From: Pirellulaceae bacterium
GTDB taxonomy: Bacteria; Planctomycetota; Planctomycetia; Pirellulales; Pirellulaceae
Length of the DNA: 64,000 nt
Reading direction: 5' to 3'
NCBI GenBank assembly: GCA_019636375.1
Contig: JAHBXS010000001.1
Span: 558,001 to 622,000, forward strand
The notes under the pieces are model-generated. The model did no database searches and had not been told where the DNA came from. It was given only the letters and a program-made list of their open reading frames with translations. Positions 17,894-27,082 of this stretch are shown one piece after another (positions within the stretch are counted from its first letter, which is position 1; each line of letters starts with the position of its first letter). Made by a program: the position numbers and the translations under genes.

Positions 17894-20308
17894 TTACAAC
17901 TCGACAGGTTGGTCATCTGCCGCAGCCGCTTGAGCGTTTTCGATTCGCCGCATCGCAGGCTGCTGAGTTGCCTTGGAGTTCTTTTCATCGTAGTAGTTAC
18001 CATAGCCATAGCCATAGCCGTAACCGTAACCATTATACGAGTAGCCTGCTCGGTAAGCTCCATAGGTGTATTGGCTGCCGTAACCGGTTTGAGCTCCAAC
18101 GCCGTTAACCACGACACCCACGATATTGGCACCCAGGTTTCGTAGAACTTCGATAGCTCGCTCGGCACTGATACGAACGTTTTTCTTGATTCTCATGCAG
18201 ACCACAACTCCATCAACGCGGGTAGCAATCGGGCATGGATCGGTTACCGCCAAAAGTGGTGGCGTGTCAATGATGACGAAGTCAAATTCGCTGCGGAGTT
18301 GATCGATCAAGAGCTTCACTTGTGGTGAAGACGCCAGCTCGGCAGGGTTACTTGGTTTCATCCCGCAAGGAAGAATCGAGAGACCTTCGATTTCGCTGCA
18401 TTCATACACGACGTCTTTCCAGAATGATTCGCCGCTCAGAACGGTGGCAAAGCCTTCTTTCGCATTAACACCGAAAATCTGTCCGACGCGAGGCCTTCGC
18501 ATATCGGCATCAAGCAGCAATACTTTTTTACCTGATTGAGCAATAGAAACTGCGAGATTCGCTGCCGTCGTTGATTTCCCGTCACCCGGGGTTGGACTGG
18601 TTACTTGAATCACCGTACTCTTGCTGCCGCGAGCACTGAAGAACAATGCAGTTCTGACGGCACGGTAAGCCTCAGAAACTTGAGATTTCGGTCGGTGGTA
18701 GGTACAAACTGCGGGCTCGATTGATGAGTTTTCGAGCTGGTACCGTTTGGCTTGGCTGATGACTGGAATGTGCCCGATGAGAGGCATTCCGAGAGCCCGA
18801 ATGATTTCATCTGGGTTGTGGAAGGTTTTATCTGCCAGGTCAACAAGGCATCCCAAGCCGAATCCAAGCAGAGCACCGACAAGCCCTCCGATTGCCAAAA
18901 CGATCGGAAGAATTGGCCAAACCAACTCGCCTTGTGATGGCTCTTGTTGGATCTCAAAAATAAAGCCGGATTGAGCGAATTTCTCCGCATCCAACTTACC
19001 GGTTGGACTTAGTTGATGAATCTGGGTTTGAATTTCGTTGAGGTTCTTGCGGATCAAATTTTCTTCTTGTTCTAACTTGATTCGAGCTTGTCTCAATGTT
19101 GCTATTTTTTCCACATTGGCCAACTCGAATTGTTGTTCCATCAACAAATCTTGAAGCAAAAGCTGTAACCTTTCAATATCATTATTGAAGTCCTCAATGC
19201 GCCATTCAAGAATTTGTTGGGGCGGAAATTGCACGATGCCGGATGCGGGTATTTCTTGCTCAGCGAACGCTTTTCGCTCGTCCAAACTCTTTTTGAGGCG
19301 AACAAGTCGTTTTTCAATGGCCTCATATTTTGGATGACCAGGACCGTAACGATCTCTGATCAAATCAAGTTCCCCTTCAACAGACATGACGGAATTTTCC
19401 AAATTCTCGTAAATACGAGCACGGTCGAGTTGATCTCGAGGGTTTTCTTTTTCGACCGTAAGTTCACGCCCCTGGACCAATTTCCAAACTTCCTTCTCCA
19501 TTGATTCCGGTCCCTCTTGGATCGCTTGAATTAAGCGATCACGCAAGGTTGTTGCCGTAGCAAGCCGTTCTCTAGCGTCAGAAATCTTAGGCCCCAAAGC
19601 CTTGACGTTGACGGAATGGAGGTCAGCTCCGTTCGTGTCTCTAGGAACAATTAAGTCATCATTTGCCAACGCCAAAATCGCATTCTCGGCGTCTTTAAGT
19701 CTCTGTTGATAAACGATTTGCTGCTCTTTGTATTTGTCGATCGTACTGGTCGTTTCATGAGCGTACTTCTTTTCCAAAGTTTGTCGGTAGGTTTCCGTAA
19801 TGTTGTTTAGAACAGAAGTGGCGTCGGCAGCACTGGCCGCACGAAAGTAAACCGTGAACAGGAATGGGTCTTCTTTTTCAGGAAGGGCTTCCAAGTTTTT
19901 GATGATCGTTTTAACTGTATCATCGCGGCTCATCGAGGCAAACGAGCTCTTGGTGTACAACTGGTAGGTCTCACAAGCGTGTTTAATTAATTCGGGCTGC
20001 ACGAGATATTTGTCGTGCCGAGTGGGCAGGATTTCGGCAGCACTGGGCAAGGCTTGGTTGACGCCGTATTGACTGTAGCGAAGGAACGCCTGGTCCTTCG
20101 GCTGAATGGAAAATTTTGCCACCGATTGATAACGCGATGGAGTCTTGTACTGATAGAGAGTTCCCAGGAGCAGACCGCTAAGCAATCCCAAGAACACAAT
20201 CCATTTGCGACGGTTTAAAATTCCCCAAAAATCGAATTTCGATTCTGTCGGGAAATCCGGCATGCCCATCATTGGGGGCGCAGGTTGAGAACTAAGTTGG
20301 TTTGACAT
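17894..20308 (-). CDS. Wzc-like polysaccharide copolymerase with bacterial tyrosine (BY) kinase domain
   Basis: An 804-residue protein from ATG 20308. It has a Wzz-type N-terminus with first membrane helix (KWIVFLGLLSGLLLGTLY), a long periplasmic coiled-coil region, and a second helix (VWPILPIVLAIGGLVGALLGF). A cytoplasmic BY-kinase follows with Walker A GDGKSTT (about residue 573), Walker A' VLLLDADMRRPR and Walker B VIIDTPP. The tail holds a dense tyrosine cluster (YSYNGYGYGYGYGYGNYYD) that would be the autophosphorylation site controlling polymer length in exopolysaccharide export. A longer N-terminus up to 20671 is rejected because it overlaps mutS. No Wza, Wzx or glycosyltransferase gene is adjacent, so it is an isolated kinase here. 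Confidence 0.92.
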   Translation of the reverse strand: MSNQLSSQPAPPMMGMPDFPTESKFDFWGILNRRKWIVFLGLLSGLLLGTLYQYKTPSRYQSVAKFSIQPKDQAFLRYSQYGVNQALPSAAEILPTRHDKYLVQPELIKHACETYQLYTKSSFASMSRDDTVKTIIKNLEALPEKEDPFLFTVYFRAASAADATSVLNNITETYRQTLEKKYAHETTSTIDKYKEQQIVYQQRLKDAENAILALANDDLIVPRDTNGADLHSVNVKALGPKISDARERLATATTLRDRLIQAIQEGPESMEKEVWKLVQGRELTVEKENPRDQLDRARIYENLENSVMSVEGELDLIRDRYGPGHPKYEAIEKRLVRLKKSLDERKAFAEQEIPASGIVQFPPQQILEWRIEDFNNDIERLQLLLQDLLMEQQFELANVEKIATLRQARIKLEQEENLIRKNLNEIQTQIHQLSPTGKLDAEKFAQSGFIFEIQQEPSQGELVWPILPIVLAIGGLVGALLGFGLGCLVDLADKTFHNPDEIIRALGMPLIGHIPVISQAKRYQLENSSIEPAVCTYHRPKSQVSEAYRAVRTALFFSARGSKSTVIQVTSPTPGDGKSTTAANLAVSIAQSGKKVLLLDADMRRPRVGQIFGVNAKEGFATVLSGESFWKDVVYECSEIEGLSILPCGMKPSNPAELASSPQVKLLIDQLRSEFDFVIIDTPPLLAVTDPCPIATRVDGVVVCMRIKKNVRISAERAIEVLRNLGANIVGVVVNGVGAQTGYGSQYTYGAYRAGYSYNGYGYGYGYGYGNYYDEKNSKATQQPAMRRIENAQAAAADDQPVEL

Positions 20309-20594
20309 CGTACAGACCGAAGCTCCGAAAGTAAGCTGAGAAGTAGTGCGCGAGGAAAACGGCCCAAGATCGCGATCACTCAAGCCGCCTATAGCATTTC
20401 CTCCCAATATACCAAGAAATCGAGTTTTCTCAACAGTTTGGTCGCTGCAATTCGGATTTCCGATGCAGGAATCCCTATGGGGGGTGGTGAAAACCGCAGA
20501 ATAGGAAAACTTTTCCTGGTCCGATTCTGTTTCCCAAAAGAACGCCTCGACGCCCCTCTCGAATTGGACAGTTGGTGCTGCTACATTTTGAGGC

Positions 20595-23219
20595 ATGACC
20601 ATTACACCAATGATGCGACAATACGAGAACGCCAAATCCGCTTGCGGTGACGCAATATTGCTCTTCCGCATGGGGGATTTCTACGAACTTTTCCATGACG
20701 ATGCGAAAATCGCTGCAAAAATCTTGGGTTTAACGCTGACCAGCCGAGATAAAGGTGAAAACCCCGTCCCCATGGCGGGATTCCCCCACCATCAATTGGA
20801 CGCATACCTCGGGAAACTCATTCGCGCCGGACACCGGGTGGCCGTTTGCGATCAAGTGGAAAATCCTCAAACGGCCAAAGGGCTCGTTCGCCGCGAAATC
20901 ACGCAAATCGTCTCTCCAGGAACGATCACCGAAGGATCGCTTCTCGATCCCAGCGAAAGTAACTATTTGGCCGCTTTGGTTCGGGGTGCCAAAGACGCAC
21001 AGTCTCAAATTGGCATAAGTTGGGTCGATTTATCTACGGGACTGTTCGCCGCAACCATAGTGCCCGAGGATTTATTAAGAGACCTTCTCGAACGGCTACA
21101 CCCCAGCGAAGTTTTGTTGGGGCAAAATCAAAAGGAGATACTGGGCCAGTTCTTAGGGCAGACCGCCGTGACCACTCGCCCCGACTGGTCGTTCGGCGAA
21201 AAGCGAGCTGTCGAGAGTCTTTGCAAACAGTTTTCGGTCGCGACTTTGGACGGATTTGGATTCCTTGAAAGTGACACGTTGGCATTGCAAGCCGCAGCTG
21301 GTGTCATCGACTACCTCCGAGATAGTCAATCGTCATCGCTGGAACACATCGTTCGACTTGCACCCTATCGACCGGGCGATGTTGTCGAAATTGATCAAGC
21401 GACTTGGCGAAGTCTCGAAGTCACAAGGACGATTCGAAACGGAGATCGCAAGGGCTCATTGTTCGATGTCCTTGATCGGGCCGTAACCCCCATGGGAAGT
21501 CGCCTACTGGGACAATGGTTGTCCGCTCCCCTACGCGAACCGGCGAAGATCAACGAACGTCTCGAAGGCGTTAGTGAATTTGTGAACAATCCATCGCGGC
21601 GCAACGAAATCCGACAACAATTGCGGAGCGTTTTTGATTTGGAGCGAGTGGTAGCGAGGGTCGTTGCAGGGCGTGCAGGGCCGCGAGACCTAAAGCAAAT
21701 TGCAAAATCGTTGAGCCAACTTCCAACCATTCGCGGACAACTGCAAGGTTTTCAATCGTCGTTACTGGCGAATTTGTATCGCGATTTTGAACTGCTGCCT
21801 GAATTGCGAGAACAACTTGAAACGTCTTTGGTAGACGATTGCCCTTTGCAAACTTCAGCCGGTGGGTTTATTCGCGACCACTACAATGCGGAGCTCGATC
21901 ATTTGCGGCAACTCGCTCAAGGAGGCAAACAGTGGATCGCCAACTATCAACAAAAAATCACTGCCGAAACCCAAATCCCTAATCTCAAGATCGGATTCAA
22001 CAAGGTGTTCGGCTACTACCTTGAGGTAACACAGTCGCACCAAAGCAAAGTTCCCAATTATTTTATCCGCAAGCAGACGCTCAAAAACGTCGAACGCTAC
22101 ATCACACCTGAGCTAAAAGACTATGAAGAAAAAGTGCTCTCCGCCGATGAGCAATCAATCGGGCTCGAATTGCAACTTTTTGAGGAGTTGAAATCCATAA
22201 CGCGAGCACAAGCGGCAACACTCAAACGGATTGCGGATCGCCTTGCCCTTATTGATCAGTTATGCGGCCTCGCACAGTTAGCAGCCGATCAAAATTATTG
22301 TCGACCGGACGTTGATGATGGCGATGAAATTGAAATCATCGAAGGGCGCCATCCGGTTTTGGACATTTTACAACCACTCGGAGCCTTCGTCCCCAACGAT
22401 ACACATTTGAACGAAACAGCAGGGCTCATCCATTTGATTACGGGCCCGAACATGGCGGGAAAAAGCACCTACATTCGCCAGGTTGCATTGTTGACGCTGA
22501 TGGCCCAGATCGGAAGTTTTGTTCCAGCGAAATCCGCACGAATCGGCGTCGTTGACCGAATCTTTGCGCGAGTTGGGGCCAACGACGAATTGTCTCGAGG
22601 CCAATCAACTTTTATGGTCGAAATGACAGAAACGGCGAGGATTCTCAACACGGCCAGTCGACGGAGCCTGGTGATTCTTGATGAGATCGGACGCGGAACG
22701 AGTACTTACGACGGGGTTTCGTTGGCTTGGGCCATCGTCGAGTTCTTGCACGAGCATTTGCAATGCCGAACATTATTTGCAACCCACTACCACGAAATGA
22801 CTGCGTTGTCAGAGACTTTTCAACTCGTCAAAAATTACAATGTTTCAGTTCGCGAGTGGAACGACAAAATTGTGTTCCTCCACAAAATTATTCCTGGTGC
22901 CGCTGATCGCAGTTACGGTATACATGTCGCAAGATTGGCCGGTGTTCCCGATTGGGTCAATCGCCGCGCCGAACAGATACTGGAGAAACTAGAGTCCGGC
23001 CGAAACGATGATCAGCAAATGGCTCGTTCGGCAACCCGACGAAGTGGCGAGTTTCAAATGACCCTGTTTGAAATCACCGACCATCCATTGATCGAAAAAA
23101 TTCGTCGCATCGACCCCAACCACGTGACCCCCATTCGGGCCTTGGAGATGTTGCAGGCTTGGCAACAAGAGCTTTTGGAGACTTCAAATGGAAACGACAA
23201 TCATCCCAAAATTCGTTAG
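20595..23219 (+). CDS. mutS: DNA mismatch repair protein MutS
   Basis: An 874-residue protein with all MutS parts in order. The mismatch-binding N-terminus has MRQYENAKSACGDAILLFRMGDFYE, including the FxE-type mismatch loop equivalent. Connector, lever and clamp regions follow. The ATPase has Walker A GPNMAGKSTYIRQ (near residue 620), DEIGRGTSTYDG (Walker B) and THYHEMT. It recognises base mismatches and small loops and recruits MutL. Start ATG 20595 gives the standard N-terminus. It is divergent from the Wzc-like gene (286-base shared promoter region) and its last 32 bases overlap the start of the DUF885 peptidase gene in another frame. Confidence 0.97.
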   Translation: MTITPMMRQYENAKSACGDAILLFRMGDFYELFHDDAKIAAKILGLTLTSRDKGENPVPMAGFPHHQLDAYLGKLIRAGHRVAVCDQVENPQTAKGLVRREITQIVSPGTITEGSLLDPSESNYLAALVRGAKDAQSQIGISWVDLSTGLFAATIVPEDLLRDLLERLHPSEVLLGQNQKEILGQFLGQTAVTTRPDWSFGEKRAVESLCKQFSVATLDGFGFLESDTLALQAAAGVIDYLRDSQSSSLEHIVRLAPYRPGDVVEIDQATWRSLEVTRTIRNGDRKGSLFDVLDRAVTPMGSRLLGQWLSAPLREPAKINERLEGVSEFVNNPSRRNEIRQQLRSVFDLERVVARVVAGRAGPRDLKQIAKSLSQLPTIRGQLQGFQSSLLANLYRDFELLPELREQLETSLVDDCPLQTSAGGFIRDHYNAELDHLRQLAQGGKQWIANYQQKITAETQIPNLKIGFNKVFGYYLEVTQSHQSKVPNYFIRKQTLKNVERYITPELKDYEEKVLSADEQSIGLELQLFEELKSITRAQAATLKRIADRLALIDQLCGLAQLAADQNYCRPDVDDGDEIEIIEGRHPVLDILQPLGAFVPNDTHLNETAGLIHLITGPNMAGKSTYIRQVALLTLMAQIGSFVPAKSARIGVVDRIFARVGANDELSRGQSTFMVEMTETARILNTASRRSLVILDEIGRGTSTYDGVSLAWAIVEFLHEHLQCRTLFATHYHEMTALSETFQLVKNYNVSVREWNDKIVFLHKIIPGAADRSYGIHVARLAGVPDWVNRRAEQILEKLESGRNDDQQMARSATRRSGEFQMTLFEITDHPLIEKIRRIDPNHVTPIRALEMLQAWQQELLETSNGNDNHPKIR

Positions 23220-25503
23220 AGCTGCCACTTTTCGTTTTGCATTTTTAGCGATTTTCGGTGCCGCGACCATTTTTTGGTCAAGTGAATTGGTGGTGGCGAG
23301 TTCTGTTCAAGATGTCGCTGATCAAAGGCAAGATAATCAGCAGGAAGCTCAAGATGAAGGAACGGATACTTCCAAGCAATCTTTAACCCTTGGTGAAAGG
23401 CTCGAACGTCTTAGTCCCTCGATTAACCGTCTGCGCCCCGTTGCCTACCGCTATCGAGCCGATCAAGAAATTCTTGATCGCTATTATTTGGTCGAGCTTT
23501 CCCCAACCCGTTTTGCAAGAATGAGGCTTTTCCATGACGCTTGGCTGAAAGAATCTGAAACCCTGAATGTCGCTGAATTGACGGAGGAAGAACTCGCGGA
23601 TCTTCAACGCTTGCGAGACCGAATCGAAAGAAACATTGATTCGATTGAATCGCAAGAGAAGAGGTGGCAACAAGTCTCGCCGTGGCTCCCTTTTGCGACC
23701 TCAATCATTTCATTGGCTGAGTCGCGTCAGACGGTAGTCTCGATTGATCCTGTTAAAACCGCTGCTCACGTCCAGCAAATCGCGGATATTGCAAACCAAG
23801 CACGGACAAACCTTGCCGACATAAATTTGAGCGAATGCGGGAGCAAGGACGATGCCGACGCTATCCAAGCCGCCGGCATTGAATGTGCCAATCTAAAAAA
23901 GGTGCTTCAAGGATGGTTTGATTTTTACAACAGCTACGATCCAGGCTTTACCTGGTGGGTCAAACGGCCCTTCGAAGACGCGACCAAAGCGCTCGCAGAC
24001 TACGAAGGAGAACTAAAGGCGAGTGTGAAAACACTTGAGAATGCTGAGCAGGAGGCCGCCGGCGAAACACCTTCAGCGGAAAACAAAACGGAACGATCAA
24101 ATATCCTTTCTAAGCCGTTTGATTTTGAAGTTCCCCCGGTTCTCGTGTGGCCTTCATCCAGAGAACCAAAGTTTGATGATCAACCCAATCTAACCGAATT
24201 GATGACTTTGGTTCCCAATCGCATGGCGCCCATTATTTCGGAATTTGAAAAAGAATTTGGCGGAACGCGTCGAGGTGGACGGGGAGGTAGCGATGCGGGT
24301 CGCAATGATGATCAGACCGAACGCCGCGAAAAGATCAAAAACTGGTTGACGGCCTTGGAGCAACTTCCCTACGACGACTATCTCGTTGGAGATCAAGTTG
24401 ACTACCATTTACTGCGTCATCACCTGCTCAATCGATTAAAGCGATTAGAAATGCCGAACCTTCCCGGCCAAGAAGTGACGGGGCAATCGGGGATTCGGGG
24501 GCGCCCTATCGGACGAGAGGCTCTGATGCTTGAACTCGAGCGGGAGATGATCCCCTATGAACCAGAAGAGCTAATCGAAATCGCGGTGCGCGAGTTGGCT
24601 TGGTGCCGGAGTGAACTCGTCAAGGCTGCTCAGGAAATGGGATACGGTGAGAATTGGCGTGATGCGGTCGAAGAGGTCAAGCGGATGTACGTTGCTCCTG
24701 GAGAGCAGCCATGGCTGGTCCGCCAATTGTCGGATGAGACAGTCGCCTATCTACGCGAACACGATTTGGTTTCTATTTTTCCACTTGCCAATGAGACTTG
24801 GCGGATGCGGATGATGCCCTTGGAGCAACAATTGATCACGCCATTTTTTACTGGTGGAGAGGTGGTGTCTGTGGGATTTCCGACGAACGCCATGACGCAC
24901 GAGGCTAAACTTCAAAGCCTCCGAGGAAACAACATTCCATTTTCACGAGCAACCGTGCATCACGAGTTGATCCCCGGACACGGACTTCAGCAATTTATGA
25001 CCACTCGATACGGCACACATCGAGGAGCTTTTGGAAGCCCTTTTTGGACAGAGGGCTGGGCGTTGTACTGGGAAATGCTCTTGTACGAACATGGCTACGT
25101 TGTCGCACCTTCTGACCGAGTTGGCTTTATGGTTTGGCGGTCGCATCGTTGCGCCCGAATCGTGTTCTCATTGAGTTTTCATTTGGGACTGATGAACCCC
25201 GACGAATGCGTAGACTATTTGGTTGAGAATGTCGGATTTGAACGACTTGGCGCGGAGGGTGAGGTCCGCCGTTCCTTTGGGGGAATGTACCCTCCACTTT
25301 ACCAAGCTGCCTACATGGTCGGCGGTTTGCAGTTCCGAGCGTTGGAACGCGAGTTTGTAAAAAGCGGCAAGATGAGCCACCGTGAGTTCCACGATTTTAT
25401 ATTAAGGCAAGGCCGCATCCCCGTGCCAATGATTCGCCGTTTGTTGCTTGACCAAACATTTCCCCGCGACGAACTCGAGCCTTGGCGATTCTACGACCAA
25501 TGA
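23188..25503 (+). CDS. Secreted DUF885-type zinc metallopeptidase
   Basis: A 771-residue protein with a signal peptide (FAFLAIFGAATIFWSSELVVA). The C-terminal catalytic part has the DUF885 signature HHELIPGHGLQQF (HExxxGH zinc motif, near residue 590) followed about 30 residues later by EGWALYWEMLLYEHG, whose first Glu is the third ligand. Related proteins are M2/M3-like carboxypeptidases or dipeptidases. ATG 23188 has GGAG seven bases upstream, and both lie inside mutS, so translation is likely coupled to mutS although no shared function is obvious. An Asp/Arg/Gly-rich linker sits near residues 355-375 (RRGGRGGSDAGRND). Confidence 0.87.
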   Translation: METTIIPKFVRAATFRFAFLAIFGAATIFWSSELVVASSVQDVADQRQDNQQEAQDEGTDTSKQSLTLGERLERLSPSINRLRPVAYRYRADQEILDRYYLVELSPTRFARMRLFHDAWLKESETLNVAELTEEELADLQRLRDRIERNIDSIESQEKRWQQVSPWLPFATSIISLAESRQTVVSIDPVKTAAHVQQIADIANQARTNLADINLSECGSKDDADAIQAAGIECANLKKVLQGWFDFYNSYDPGFTWWVKRPFEDATKALADYEGELKASVKTLENAEQEAAGETPSAENKTERSNILSKPFDFEVPPVLVWPSSREPKFDDQPNLTELMTLVPNRMAPIISEFEKEFGGTRRGGRGGSDAGRNDDQTERREKIKNWLTALEQLPYDDYLVGDQVDYHLLRHHLLNRLKRLEMPNLPGQEVTGQSGIRGRPIGREALMLELEREMIPYEPEELIEIAVRELAWCRSELVKAAQEMGYGENWRDAVEEVKRMYVAPGEQPWLVRQLSDETVAYLREHDLVSIFPLANETWRMRMMPLEQQLITPFFTGGEVVSVGFPTNAMTHEAKLQSLRGNNIPFSRATVHHELIPGHGLQQFMTTRYGTHRGAFGSPFWTEGWALYWEMLLYEHGYVVAPSDRVGFMVWRSHRCARIVFSLSFHLGLMNPDECVDYLVENVGFERLGAEGEVRRSFGGMYPPLYQAAYMVGGLQFRALEREFVKSGKMSHREFHDFILRQGRIPVPMIRRLLLDQTFPRDELEPWRFYDQ

Positions 25504-25669
25504 CATCAATGAATGTTGTCACTGTAAGTTGGTCAGTGGGCTGGATTCGATTGATTGGGTCGAAAACTCTCACTTCGTCGCGAAGATCAGAACTGGCACA
25601 CCAAATTGACATCTCATTAGCAACCGACTCGGCACGAATCTCCGAAAAAATTGGACGCCCTGTAAAAAT

Positions 25670-26089
25670 TTAATCTTGGCTAGGACGACGAAGGAGGCCG
25701 GCGGAGGAATCGATGTACTTTTTCTGCCGTTGCTTTGCGGCTTGGCGTCCGTCTGACTGAAGTTGAGACTCCACATCTTCATGTAGTGCGTTCGTAAACC
25801 GACAACGCAGCACTTCCAGCCGGAAATGGATGTAGTCGGCAAGGTCCTCGGCGATCGTTCCTTGGACAAAACCCACCATTTGATCGCGGGTAGGAACTCC
25901 AATTTGATTTTGCCGCCAAATCTCGCTGAGCGTATGAACACCGGCATCGCGCCGTTGGTTGATTTGCGCGAGACGCTGCAACAATTCGCGGTCGATCTTG
26001 AGTTGTGCCTCAAGTTCATTCGCTCGCGCCGGGTCCAACGACTCGTCGATGTACGCTTCTAAATCTGATTCAGTAAAAGGGATCGCCAT
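25670..26089 (-). CDS. Small anti-sigma-factor-like protein
   Basis: A 139-residue soluble protein beginning MAIPFTESDLEAYIDESLDPARANELEAQL. That opening resembles the N-terminal helical domain of planctomycete anti-sigma (zf-HC2-like) proteins, but the zinc-binding CxxC/HxxxC residues are absent. The rest is predicted helical and the C-terminus is basic. GGTGA lies about nine bases before the ATG. It sits 164 bases downstream of proC on the same strand. The function is inferred only from similarity of the first 40 residues. Confidence 0.7.
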   Translation of the reverse strand: MAIPFTESDLEAYIDESLDPARANELEAQLKIDRELLQRLAQINQRRDAGVHTLSEIWRQNQIGVPTRDQMVGFVQGTIAEDLADYIHFRLEVLRCRFTNALHEDVESQLQSDGRQAAKQRQKKYIDSSAGLLRRPSQD

Positions 26090-26253
26090 TCGTCAAGTTC
26101 ACCAAGGGTGCTGCGTTTTTTAGGTACGCCTGTCGTTCAAGCATTTTAACGCATCAAAACAACCTCGGCTACTGCTGGAACCCTTTCCCTACATCCGCTT
26201 CTCAACTTTAACAACCACCAAAACGATTCGTAAGGGGTTTTGAACGGCGAAGC

Positions 26254-27048
26254 CTATTGATTGCCTAGTTCGACCGCTCGGCGTGTGGCTGACTCAACAG
26301 CGGCGATGACGGAACTGCGAAATCCGTGGGCGTGTAACTCATGTAGACCGTGGCTAGTGGTTCCTGCGGGACTGGTGACTTGATCCCGCAATTCCGCCGG
26401 ATGCCGTCCGACCTCGCGGAGCATCTCGATGGTCCCCGTCAAAGTCTGCATGGCCAACTCGCGAGCTACCGGACGAGGAAGTCCACATTTGACACCGCCG
26501 TCGATCAACCCTTCCAAAAACTCCAAAACGTAGGCCGGGCCGGAACCAGACAATCCCGTCACAGCATCCAGTTGCCACTCGTCGACTTCGACAACGGTCC
26601 CGACTCGCTTTAACAGGGCAATCGTGGTTTCATAAATTTCGCTGGGGACATTGGAGTTTCGAGCAATCGCCAAAGCCCCTTGGCAAACCAACGCCGGTGT
26701 GTTCGGCATGACTCGCAGGCAGCGTTTGTTCCCAGAAAGCTGCATAAGTTTTTCCAGCGAAATGCCGGCGACAATTGAGACGAGTGTCGTGTCCGACTGG
26801 GGGAACGGACCTTGAGCGAACACAGCATCGACGACTTGTGGCTTGACCGCCAAAAATACGAGATCGGAATCGGAGTAGACTTCCAAGTTATCAACTACCG
26901 TTCGCGCATCGGGGACTTGGCGTTGAAACTGCTTACGAGCCGCACTGTTGACATCGCTGGCGGTGATCGATAGGGATTTATCGCCCCGCAAAAATCCCTT
27001 GGCCAATGCTTGGGCCATTTGACCGGCCCCAATAAATCCGATTTTCAT
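26254..27048 (-). CDS. proC: Pyrroline-5-carboxylate reductase ProC
   Basis: A 264-residue protein with an N-terminal Rossmann motif (MKIGFIGAGQMAQALAKGF), VFLAVKPQVVDAV, RVMPNTPALVCQGA, and the C-terminal dimer and active-site helix region AVTGLSGSGPAYVLEFLEGLIDGGVKCGL followed by VTSPAGTT. It makes L-proline from pyrroline-5-carboxylate with NAD(P)H. ATG 27048 is chosen over TTG 27051 because AGGAG lies nine bases upstream. The gene starts 34 bases after the molybdoenzyme gene ends and may be transcribed with it, though a functional link is not evident. Confidence 0.95.
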   Translation of the reverse strand: MKIGFIGAGQMAQALAKGFLRGDKSLSITASDVNSAARKQFQRQVPDARTVVDNLEVYSDSDLVFLAVKPQVVDAVFAQGPFPQSDTTLVSIVAGISLEKLMQLSGNKRCLRVMPNTPALVCQGALAIARNSNVPSEIYETTIALLKRVGTVVEVDEWQLDAVTGLSGSGPAYVLEFLEGLIDGGVKCGLPRPVARELAMQTLTGTIEMLREVGRHPAELRDQVTSPAGTTSHGLHELHAHGFRSSVIAAVESATRRAVELGNQ

Positions 27049-27082
27049 CAACTGATTCTCCTAGCCTTCCAATCACTATGCA

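Noticed and set aside
20309-20671. N-terminal extension of the Wzc-like kinase
   Set aside because: It would overlap the start of mutS and has no Wzz-like sequence; ATG 20308 gives the family start.
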